This document shows positions 57,113-64,000 of a stretch of DNA of 64,000 bases, in pieces (positions within the stretch are counted from its first letter, which is position 1; each line of letters starts with the position of its first letter). Under the pieces are notes generated by a model. It saw nothing but the letters and a program-made list of their open reading frames with translations, was not told the origin of the DNA and did not search any database. Both the position numbers and the translations under genes were made by a program. Origin of the DNA: Gammaproteobacteria bacterium (lineage in GTDB: Bacteria > Gemmatimonadota > Gemmatimonadetes > Longimicrobiales > Gaopeijiaceae); the NCBI GenBank assembly GCA_028820325.1, contig JAPPJO010000088.1:62001-126000 (forward strand), read 5' to 3'.

Positions 57113-57426
57113 GGGGCCGGATCCCTCCTGGACTCAGGGTGCGGGCGGTGCTCTCCGGCCGGAGCGGCCCCGCTGTCCTCCGCGCCCGTGAGACCCTCTG
57201 CGCCGAAGCCGTCCATCATGTCCTCGTACCGCTCGGCCAGGTCGGCGACGCCGCTGTCTCCCATGCCGATGGACTGCGGCCATCGACGCTCGGTTGCCCG
57301 AGCCGCGTACTCGGCCACCGCCTCGCGAACCAGTTCCGCCGCCGAACGCCTCTGATCGGCCGCCAGTGACTTGAGCGTGCGGTAGTCGGCGGCATTCAGG
57401 TACACGGTCGTCTTGATGGTCTTCAT
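57109..57426 (-). CDS. vapB: Antitoxin, VapB/ribbon-helix-helix type, with long C-terminal tail
   Basis: A 105-residue antitoxin. The N-terminal 45 residues form a ribbon-helix-helix DNA-binding domain (KTTVYLNAADYRTLKSLAAD, then RRSAAELVREAVAEYAA). The tail of about 60 residues, rich in Asp, Glu, Gly and Pro, should wrap and inhibit the PIN toxin. It is longer than typical VapB. ATG at 57,426 is preferred over an upstream in-frame extension because it places the start 9 bases after the operator palindrome. VapB normally represses its own operon through such a site. Confidence 0.88.
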   Translation of the reverse strand: MKTIKTTVYLNAADYRTLKSLAADQRRSAAELVREAVAEYAARATERRWPQSIGMGDSGVADLAERYEDMMDGFGAEGLTGAEDSGAAPAGEHRPHPESRRDPAP

Positions 57427-57435
57427 AAAGTATAT

Positions 57436-57456
57436 GGTATATGGTAACCATATACC
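57436..57456 (-). promoter_or_regulatory. Perfect palindromic operator of the vapBC operon
   Basis: GGTATATGGT (57,436-57,445) and ACCATATACC (57,447-57,456) form a perfect 10-base inverted repeat with a single central A. It starts 10 bases upstream of the vapB ATG. An additional overlapping TATATGGTA copy (57,431-57,439) suggests tandem binding. It is the expected place for autoregulation by the ribbon-helix-helix antitoxin. Confidence 0.8.
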
Positions 57457-57478
57457 TGGCAACCGCTGCGGCCTGGCG

Positions 57479-58495
57479 TCAGTGGGTCGGCCGGTACGCC
57501 CTGGCAGCCTGATGGAGCGCCCGGAACACGACTCCGCGATCCCCAAGCCTGTGGTGAAGTTCACGCTCCAGCCCGGCAATCGGATAGAGATTCTGGGGCG
57601 CCCGGTCGTCCTTGTGGGGCTCGGAGGCGAAGCGCGGCAACACCGCCGCCGTCGCGTCCGCGATCCTCCGCACCTGCTCCAGCTCCGTCTCCGGCCAGGC
57701 CTCGCAGCGGACGATGCCCGCCCAGGGGTGCCCGCGCGCTTCCGTGAGGCGCAGATACCACGAGTATCGCGTCCACTTCGTCTGAATGAGAAACAGGGGA
57801 GTCCGCTCCCGGGCGGCGAGCCGCGCCACCACCGCGCGCGCAGCCCCGGTCAGGTACTGGACGCGGTGGGTCTTCACGTAGCCGATGGCCCCCGGGATGC
57901 GTTGGCCGCCGCGCAGGGGGCCGTCCATCAGCATCAGGGCACCGGGATGCAGAGGGGGATTGGCGCCGTTGGAATCCGAGCCGAGGCCGACGCGCGCCGA
58001 ACGACCACGCGATCGCGTGGCGCCCCACCCACCCGCAACCTTGACCTCCAGTTGGCCCATGCGCTCCTGCAGCCCGTTCACCAGCTGCTGGATGTCGTCT
58101 TCGGCCACGGGGCAAGCGGCGAAGGTCCCCACTCGGGTCACCAGGTCCGGGACCCCGGCCCGGCCGAAGAACCCGCGGCGCACCTCCGCCGCCACGATCT
58201 CGGCCTTGCGGCCGCAGCGCACCATCCCGGCAGCGTACGAGGCGCAGATGCCGAGACTGGGGTCACCCGCGGCGCTCATCCAGACGCGCGCCTCCATTCG
58301 GCGCACGCCGTCGATAAAGTAGACCCTCGCGGGGACGGCCGCGGCTTCGTCGGAAGGGAGCGGGCGCCATTCGCCCTCGGGAAGTTCCACGCCGGCGTCC
58401 ACCTGGTCGGCCGGGATCTCCTCCCGCTCCATCTCGACCGGAGAGCCGTACTCCGGGGACCAGCCTTCGATGGCGAGGGATTCGAAGCGCTTCAC
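57479..58495 (-). CDS. nurA: NurA domain-containing DNA end-processing nuclease
   Basis: A 338-residue NurA-like protein, the 5'-3' nuclease that works with the HerA translocase on DNA ends. The diagnostic N-terminal strand VYFIDGVRRMEARVW contains the metal-binding Asp-Gly. A second conserved area is ALMLMDGPLR (the D-G-P-L block typical of NurA), and GYVKTHRVQYL is also family-like. GTG at 58,495 overlaps the sbcC stop (GTGA), so it is translationally coupled. The much longer open frame upstream is only the sbcC shadow. Operon order HerA, SbcD, SbcC, NurA supports the assignment. Confidence 0.85.
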   Translation of the reverse strand: MKRFESLAIEGWSPEYGSPVEMEREEIPADQVDAGVELPEGEWRPLPSDEAAAVPARVYFIDGVRRMEARVWMSAAGDPSLGICASYAAGMVRCGRKAEIVAAEVRRGFFGRAGVPDLVTRVGTFAACPVAEDDIQQLVNGLQERMGQLEVKVAGGWGATRSRGRSARVGLGSDSNGANPPLHPGALMLMDGPLRGGQRIPGAIGYVKTHRVQYLTGAARAVVARLAARERTPLFLIQTKWTRYSWYLRLTEARGHPWAGIVRCEAWPETELEQVRRIADATAAVLPRFASEPHKDDRAPQNLYPIAGLERELHHRLGDRGVVFRALHQAARAYRPTH

Positions 58496-61272
58496 GTCTC
58501 GACCCGCTCCACCGAGGACGAGTTTCCCACCTTCTTCACCCGGTACTGGACCGGTATGCGATCGGCCAACTCGGGAACGTGGGTCACGATCCCGACCATG
58601 CGTTCGGTGCCGAGTTGCTCGATGGTGGCCGCCACTACATCCAGCGTCTCCGAATCCAGCGTCCCGAAACCCTCGTCCAGGAAGAGCGCCTCGAGCTTGG
58701 CACTGCCGTGCGCCGCCAGGTTGGTCACCTGCTCCGCCAGCGAAAGAGCGAGGGCAAGCGAGGCGAGGAAGGTCTCGCCTCCGGACAGCGTCTTGGCCAG
58801 CCGGGGCTCGTCGGCGTTCCTGTGGTCGATCACCAGGAACTCGTTTCTGTCCGACAGATCGAGTGAATAGTGGCCGCTCGACAGCTCCCGAAGCCGGGTC
58901 GTCGCGCCCTCGACGAGCCAAGCGAGAATCTGGTTCTGCATCCAGGCGCCGAAGCTTCTCGCGCTGAGGTGGGTTCCCAGATCCTTGGCGATGACCGCGC
59001 GCTTGCGAACGTCCTTCTCCTCGCTGACTACGCGCTTCCGCTCGGCGGCGGACTCGCGCAACTGTTCCAGCCGCGCGCGGGCCGCTCCCAGTTCCTCCGA
59101 GCATTGCTGCGCGGGATCCTCGTCGGGTCCCACGGCAAGGCCGTCCCGCAGGCAGCGTTCCCGGAGCTTCGAATCGAGACGGGTCTTGTCCCGGGTCGCC
59201 CTCTCGTGTTCCGACTCGGCCTTGGCCATGGTTTCCCGCGATGTGGCATACTGCCCGTCGGCCCACTCCGACAGGCGGGTCCACGAACCCGAGAGGTCGC
59301 CTTCGGCGGCCGGCGGCGGTTGCATCTCGGCAACGCCATCGCGGACGCTGCGGAACCGGGTCCACGCTTCCGCGATGCGCGCCTGCAGACCCTTCAGCTT
59401 CTGCTCGGCGTCGCCGTGCGTACGCCTGGCCGCATCCTCATCCGCCTGCGCCTGTCGCAACGCGGCCTCAGCCGCGCCAATCCTCTCCAGCAGCTCAGCC
59501 GTTTCCTCGGGGGTCGGCGCCTCCGTCAGGTCGGCCCGAAGACTCTCGGCGAACCTCTTCTGTTGCCTCAGTGTGGCGCTGGCACCGTTCAACCGGGCTT
59601 CACACCCGGCCCGCTCCCGAGCGGCCGCTCCGGCTTGCTCTTCCAACAGCCGCACGCTCGCCTCCGCCTCGGAGATGCGGATCAACTCGGCATCGATTTG
59701 CCCGGGCGTCGGCTTCCCCGCGAGCTGTTCACGGAGGGCTGCCACCGACTGCTGCCGAAGTTCGAACGCGGTCACGCACGACGTCCGCGTCGCCGCGCGT
59801 CCATCCCTGGCGTCTCGGGCCCGTTTCGATCCTGCTTCCGCGGCGCTCTTGCGCTCCCGGGCTCCGTCCAGATCCGCGGGGACGTCATGTTCCGGCAGTT
59901 GTGACACAGTCTGGAGGCAGACGGGGCATGGCTCACCCTCCGTCAGGTGGTGGGCCATATCGGCCGCGCCGTGAGCCAGCCGGAGCTCATCCAGCACCCG
60001 GGTCGCGACGTCCAATTCGTGATCGGCCTCGGCCATTCGGCCAACCGCCACCCGGTATTCCCGCTCGGCGTTCGAAAGCGCGCCCCGGGCGCGCTCAGCC
60101 TCGCCCTCCAGCCCCACGAGCTGATCGTGTTGTCGACGGAAAGCCTCGAGCTCGTCCTTGCCGGGCAGCCCATCGAGCGACCGCCTGGCCTCTGCGAGTT
60201 CCTCATTTGCGGACTTTTCATGCCTCGCGGCCGACGCGGCGGCTTCCGCAGCGGCGTTCAGTGCATCGCGGGTCCGCCCGATCTCCGCCTGCATTCCGGC
60301 GAGCTCCTTACGCGTCTTGACCACGTTCTCGATGGCCGCCCTCTGCGGCAGGTCGGCCAGGGCGGCCTGCGCACCACGCCGCCGGTCCACGGCCCGTTCC
60401 AGCGCCTCCGACGCCGCCCGCAGTCCTTCTTCGGCCTGGCGGTATTGCGTCGCGAGAATCGCCGCTTGTTCCGGAACGCGCACTTCGGCAAGGAGTTCCA
60501 GCCGCCCGGCAGCCTTCGTCCAGCGATCGCCCGCGGCCTCGGCGGCGGACGCAAGCCGGGCAAGCTCCGCCGACACCTTGCCGATGTGCTCCCAAAGCTG
60601 GACCAGCGTCGCGATCCGGCGCTCTGCCGCGCCAACGGCCTCCGGAGTCGCGTGCGCCAGCGCCGACTCCAACTGCCACTTGAGGTTGTCCGCTCGGCTC
60701 TCCTCCTCCTTCCACCGCAGGTTTGCGGCCTTGCGCAATCGCTCGTACAGCCCCAGCCCGAGCAGTCTCTCCAGCAGCTGCTTGCGTTCCGCAGGCCGGG
60801 CTCGCAGGAAGGCGGCGAAGTCGCCCTGCGGGAGCACGACGCACTTGGTGAAGTGGTCGAGGCTCAGCCCGATTACGTCGTGCTGCACGCTCGCCGACAG
60901 GTCCGCCTCGGTAGCTGCGAGTGTCGTGACCGGTTCTCCCTCGGTGAACGCCTCGAGACGGGCCTCCTTCGTGGTGGCACCGGTCCTGGTGCGCTGAACG
61001 ACCCTGACGGCCGTGTACGTCCTGCCCCTGGCCTCGAAGTCGAGCCTTACCCTGGCCCGGTTCTTCCCCTGGCTGATGACCGGCGCGATCAGGTTGAGGT
61101 TGTCGTAGCGCGGTACCGATCCGTACAGCGCAAAGATCATTGCGTCGATCAGGCTGGATTTTCCGGATCCGGTGGTTCCTCGGAAGACCAGCAGGTCGGT
61201 GTCGGCGAAGTCCACGACCGTGGCTTCGCGGTAGCACGTGAAGCCCTCCAGCTCAAGCCGTAGCGGCCGCAT
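58492..61272 (-). CDS. sbcC: Exonuclease subunit SbcC (Rad50-like SMC ATPase)
   Basis: The 926-residue ATPase that bridges DNA ends and drives the SbcD nuclease. Walker A is RGTTGSGKSS (about 31-40). A long coiled coil follows on each side of the zinc hook CPVC (about 445-450). The ABC signature LAKTLSGGETFLASLALALS (about 825) and Walker B LEALFLDEGFGTLD (about 860) are C-terminal. The YDNLNLIAPVISQG region fits the Rad50-type ATPase head. ATG at 61,272 lies 20 bases within the sbcD gene. All functional elements are intact. Confidence 0.96.
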   Translation of the reverse strand: MRPLRLELEGFTCYREATVVDFADTDLLVFRGTTGSGKSSLIDAMIFALYGSVPRYDNLNLIAPVISQGKNRARVRLDFEARGRTYTAVRVVQRTRTGATTKEARLEAFTEGEPVTTLAATEADLSASVQHDVIGLSLDHFTKCVVLPQGDFAAFLRARPAERKQLLERLLGLGLYERLRKAANLRWKEEESRADNLKWQLESALAHATPEAVGAAERRIATLVQLWEHIGKVSAELARLASAAEAAGDRWTKAAGRLELLAEVRVPEQAAILATQYRQAEEGLRAASEALERAVDRRRGAQAALADLPQRAAIENVVKTRKELAGMQAEIGRTRDALNAAAEAAASAARHEKSANEELAEARRSLDGLPGKDELEAFRRQHDQLVGLEGEAERARGALSNAEREYRVAVGRMAEADHELDVATRVLDELRLAHGAADMAHHLTEGEPCPVCLQTVSQLPEHDVPADLDGARERKSAAEAGSKRARDARDGRAATRTSCVTAFELRQQSVAALREQLAGKPTPGQIDAELIRISEAEASVRLLEEQAGAAARERAGCEARLNGASATLRQQKRFAESLRADLTEAPTPEETAELLERIGAAEAALRQAQADEDAARRTHGDAEQKLKGLQARIAEAWTRFRSVRDGVAEMQPPPAAEGDLSGSWTRLSEWADGQYATSRETMAKAESEHERATRDKTRLDSKLRERCLRDGLAVGPDEDPAQQCSEELGAARARLEQLRESAAERKRVVSEEKDVRKRAVIAKDLGTHLSARSFGAWMQNQILAWLVEGATTRLRELSSGHYSLDLSDRNEFLVIDHRNADEPRLAKTLSGGETFLASLALALSLAEQVTNLAAHGSAKLEALFLDEGFGTLDSETLDVVAATIEQLGTERMVGIVTHVPELADRIPVQYRVKKVGNSSSVERVET

Positions 61273-62431
61273 ACTCGCCCTCCAGCAGCTCGTCGAACAG
61301 CCGGGCCAACTCTTCGCCCTCGATTCCCGCCTCTTTCAGGTAGCGCCGGAACTGGGAACGTGGATCGCGCAGCTCGCGCGGGTCGACAGGCGGGGGAGAC
61401 GGCGAACCAACCGGCTCTTCAGGCCTGACCAGTACGTCGACCGCAAGGGGAAACATCTCCCTGACCCCTTCAGCCAGGCCCGGTGACGGGGCCTGCTCGA
61501 CGATGACGCGGAGGAAGTCGTCGCCGGTCGTGCCAGCCATCCGCTCCAGCTGGAGGATGTTGCCGCGAAGGGTGCTGAGTGCCCGCCCGGAGGTGAGAGG
61601 AATCGGCCGAACGCGCGCCGGTCTCCCGGCCCCCGCCTCGACGAGCGTGACGCTGTGCTCCCCATGCTTCTCGCCGAAATCCATCGCGAACGGCGAGCCC
61701 GCGTAGCGGATGGGACAGCGTCCCGGGATCTTCTGGGGCCTGTGGATATGCCCCAGGGCGACATAGTGTGCCGATTCCGGGAAGATGTCGGCGGGGACGT
61801 AGTAGTCGAAGAGGTGGGCGTCGCGCTCCCCCCCTCCCCTCATCCCCCCGACGTCACCCGCGCTCCCCGCGACCGTCAGGTGGGCGACGACGAGATTGAT
61901 CGTATCACCGGTGAAGCCCGCACACAGCACCTGCGCAATCCTGCGGCAGCGGTCGCTGTATTCCTTCTGGTGATCGTCGGGGTCACCCCCCATGAGCGCC
62001 TCCGCCGTCACGATCCCGCGCTTCGACTGGAAGGGGAAGAGCGCGATGCAGGCGGTCTCGCCGGATTTCGTGCGGACGCGGACCACGCCACCATCGTCCG
62101 GGCGGGCGACCCTGGACGCGGCCGTGACGTTTGTGAGTTCCAGGAGGGGCTTGACCGCGGCCAGCCGTCGCGGGTTGTCGTGGTTGCCGGCGATGACGAC
62201 CACATGGGCGTCAGTGCGGGCCAGCCGCAGGAGTGCGTCGTAGACGATTTCCTCCGACTCGGGGCTGGGCACGGCGCGGTCGAACTGGTCGCCGGCAACC
62301 AGCACGATACCGACGGCCTCCCGCTCCGCGATGGCGACAATCTCGTCGAGGACGGCCCGGTGCTCGTCGGCCCGACTGCGTCCGCGGAGCGTCTTGCCGA
62401 CGTGCCAGTCCGCGGTGTGGAGGATCTTCAC
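61253..62431 (-). CDS. sbcD: Exonuclease subunit SbcD (Mre11-like nuclease)
   Basis: A 392-residue calcineurin-like nuclease that pairs with SbcC to trim hairpins and blocked ends. All Mre11/SbcD phosphoesterase motifs are present: HTADWHVGK, GDQFDRAVPS, GNHDNPRR, VVAHLTVAG and GHIHRPQKI. A C-terminal helical region (about 330-392) should bind SbcC. GTG at 62,431 is chosen over upstream codons because the family begins at VKILHTADWH and a GAAGG box lies just ahead. The gap to the HerA stop is 7 bases; the 3' end overlaps sbcC by 20 bases. Confidence 0.96.
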   Translation of the reverse strand: MKILHTADWHVGKTLRGRSRADEHRAVLDEIVAIAEREAVGIVLVAGDQFDRAVPSPESEEIVYDALLRLARTDAHVVVIAGNHDNPRRLAAVKPLLELTNVTAASRVARPDDGGVVRVRTKSGETACIALFPFQSKRGIVTAEALMGGDPDDHQKEYSDRCRRIAQVLCAGFTGDTINLVVAHLTVAGSAGDVGGMRGGGERDAHLFDYYVPADIFPESAHYVALGHIHRPQKIPGRCPIRYAGSPFAMDFGEKHGEHSVTLVEAGAGRPARVRPIPLTSGRALSTLRGNILQLERMAGTTGDDFLRVIVEQAPSPGLAEGVREMFPLAVDVLVRPEEPVGSPSPPPVDPRELRDPRSQFRRYLKEAGIEGEELARLFDELLEGEYAAATA

Positions 62432-62438
62432 GTCACCT

Positions 62439-64000
62439 TCACTCCAGCCCCTCGAACGGATCAGGGCCGTCGTCGCCGCCGTCTTCGCCTCGATCGGCGT
62501 CTCCCGCCTCATCCGGCCGCGTGGCCCACGCCGGGAACGGGAACTCGAGCACCAGCGGGACCGGCAGCTCGGGCTGCGACAGGATCATCGTGCCCGGCTT
62601 CAGAATGGTGGCGCGCTGGCGCTGGGCCGTGGGAAGGAAGGCGTACTCGGGACGCCCGGCTTCGGCGCTGTCCAGCCGCCCCGCCACCCGGATCGAGGAG
62701 TTGGCGATCACCCGGCGTTCCACCTCGCTGGCGGTCTGCTGGGCGCCGACGAGGATCACGCCGAGCGAGCGGCCGCGTTCGGCCATGTCGAGCAGGATCT
62801 CCTTGATGGGGCTCCGGCCGTCCCGGGGCGCGTACTTGTTCAGTTCGTCCAGCACCACGAAGAGCAGCGGCTTGCGCGAGCCGGTCTCCTCCTTGTCCTG
62901 GAAGGTCTTGCGCAGCACCACCCCCACGACGAAGCGCTGGGCGCGCCGCGACAGTTTGGCGATGTCGACCACGGTCACCTGCTCCTGCATGCCGATGCGG
63001 TGCTTGCCCGGGTTGGGCACATCGCCCCTGATCAGGTGCTCGGCGTCCCGGCGGGCCGCGTAAAGTCGCCGCACGAAGGCGTTGATGGTGCCGCCGCCGA
63101 TGGAGCGCCCCGCCCAGTCGGGCTGATCGGCAGGATCCTCCACCCGTTCGCGGATGGCTTCAATCAGGCCGCCGAAGGTGCGGCAGGTGGTCCCTGCGAT
63201 CCGCACCGCGCCGTCGTCGAGAGGCGTGGCGTCCCGGCGCAGCCGCGCCGTCACGTTGTGCACGACGATGGTGTACTGCTGGCGCTCATCCTCGGCGTCG
63301 GCGAACAGGAAGGGGAGCAGCTCGTCCCGGCAGAAGTCCGCCAGCGTCCAGAAGAACGAGGTGACCCCGTGGGCGCGGCTTCCGGTGCGGGGCGCGGCGG
63401 AGGGATCCCGGGGACGCGGAGGCGCCCACAGCTCCACGCTCCGGAAGGGCCCGGCGGGGAGCTCCAGCGCAGCGTAGCGTCCCGCCTGCTCGGGATCGAG
63501 GTTGCGGTTGGACTTGTCCAGGAAGAGCAGATCCTCGCCCTTCACGTTGAAGATCAGCGCCTTGGTGTTGTGGGCGCCGCCGCCCAGCTGACCCGACGTG
63601 AAGAGGCTGTGCAGGAGGAAGACCGCATAGCTGGTCTTGGTCGCCACCCCCGAGACCCCGCTGATGTTGACGTGGGCGCCCCGGGTGCCGTCCAGGAACT
63701 CCACGTTGGCGTACACCACCTCGTCGTCCCGCGAGAGACCCACCGGGACCTTGCGCTCCATGCCATCGAAGAAAAGCGCCTCGTCGCGCTCCTTTCCGAC
63801 GGCCTTGCGCACCATCTGGCCGGGCACCGGCGGCACGAACACCTCGGGCTCGAAGCGGGTGGCCAGCACCTTGGCCGCCTCGGTCACCTGCGCCGGGAGC
63901 ACGCCGTCTTCAATCAGGAAGACGTCGCTGTCGAAGCGTGCCCCTTCGTGCCGGACGCGCAGGTCGGCCACCATCCCGTAGATGCGGACTGGATCGTCCC
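62439..64000 (-). CDS. herA: HerA-like DNA translocase/ATPase (5' end outside window)
   Basis: The visible 520 residues belong to the HerA/FtsK-HerA ATPase superfamily, hexameric DNA pumps that act with NurA. Features include VYANVEFLDGTRGAHVNISG, a P-loop variant VSGVATKTSYAVFLLHSLF, a Walker B-like strand LLFVVLDELNKYAPRD, and the arginine-finger area RVAGRLDSAEAG. The Walker A is atypical: Gly-Val-Ala-Thr-Lys-Thr rather than Gly-Lys-Thr/Ser in canonical spacing. The open frame continues without a stop to the right edge, so the ATG at 63,974 is probably internal and the true start lies outside. It leads the HerA-SbcD-SbcC-NurA operon. Confidence 0.88.
   Translation of the reverse strand, partial: DDPVRIYGMVADLRVRHEGARFDSDVFLIEDGVLPAQVTEAAKVLATRFEPEVFVPPVPGQMVRKAVGKERDEALFFDGMERKVPVGLSRDDEVVYANVEFLDGTRGAHVNISGVSGVATKTSYAVFLLHSLFTSGQLGGGAHNTKALIFNVKGEDLLFLDKSNRNLDPEQAGRYAALELPAGPFRSVELWAPPRPRDPSAAPRTGSRAHGVTSFFWTLADFCRDELLPFLFADAEDERQQYTIVVHNVTARLRRDATPLDDGAVRIAGTTCRTFGGLIEAIRERVEDPADQPDWAGRSIGGGTINAFVRRLYAARRDAEHLIRGDVPNPGKHRIGMQEQVTVVDIAKLSRRAQRFVVGVVLRKTFQDKEETGSRKPLLFVVLDELNKYAPRDGRSPIKEILLDMAERGRSLGVILVGAQQTASEVERRVIANSSIRVAGRLDSAEAGRPEYAFLPTAQRQRATILKPGTMILSQPELPVPLVLEFPFPAWATRPDEAGDADRGEDGGDDGPDPFEGLE

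Overview
GC-rich bacterial chromosome fragment, most likely from a Gemmatimonadota or closely related lineage. This placement is an inference. It rests on the base composition, many GTG/TTG starts, numerous short lipoproteins of no recognised family, secreted proteins with carboxypeptidase-regulatory-like and beta-barrel domains, and a HerA-SbcCD-NurA operon. No rRNA or tRNA gene was recognised, so the placement is untested.

Layout. (1) 1-15,923, almost all minus strand: a housekeeping run. In transcription order it encodes glycyl-tRNA synthetase, a sodium:neurotransmitter-type symporter, a zincin-like metalloprotease, a conserved unknown, endonuclease III, an HD-domain protein, a 40-residue MetS-like transporter subunit, CarB, a histone-deacetylase-family hydrolase, an M24 peptidase, PriA, an HNH endonuclease, a proline-rich protein, and an ECF sigma factor that runs off the left edge. 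Many junctions are ATGA, GTGA or TGATG overlaps. (2) 16,200-21,550: an Nfu-type iron-sulfur protein, a secreted double-Cache beta-barrel protein with an apparent frameshift, an Sfp-type phosphopantetheinyl transferase and a formamidase-like lipoprotein. (3) 21,570-39,570: an accessory, defence-like island. It holds a deoxyribosyltransferase-like protein, a winged-helix/HEPN-like gene pair, and a type I restriction operon (hsdM, hepT, mntA-hsdS fusion, DUF3800 gene, hsdR). It continues with another RX4H protein, a divergently oriented pair of P-loop ATPases with an operator-like promoter, and two membrane or repeat proteins. (4) 39,685-56,700: envelope and metabolic genes, including a DUF5715 lipoprotein, a PQQ-dependent dehydrogenase, plant-type leucine-rich repeats translationally coupled to a beta/gamma-crystallin lipoprotein, a LuxR-type regulator divergent from a DUF819 transporter, and two paralogous zinc-ribbon membrane proteins. 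(5) 56,700-64,000, minus strand: a VapBC module and a NurA-SbcC-SbcD-HerA DNA-end-processing operon, with HerA cut by the right edge.

The most interesting element is the type I restriction operon. A HepT-like HEPN toxin gene overlaps both hsdM and the next gene. That next gene encodes a complete MntA nucleotidyltransferase (antitoxin) domain fused in frame to the N terminus of HsdS. This would physically tie an antitoxin enzyme to the DNA-specificity subunit. The inferred model is a restriction complex whose intactness keeps a HEPN RNase switched off, analogous in logic to the PrrC anticodon nuclease in prr/hsd loci.
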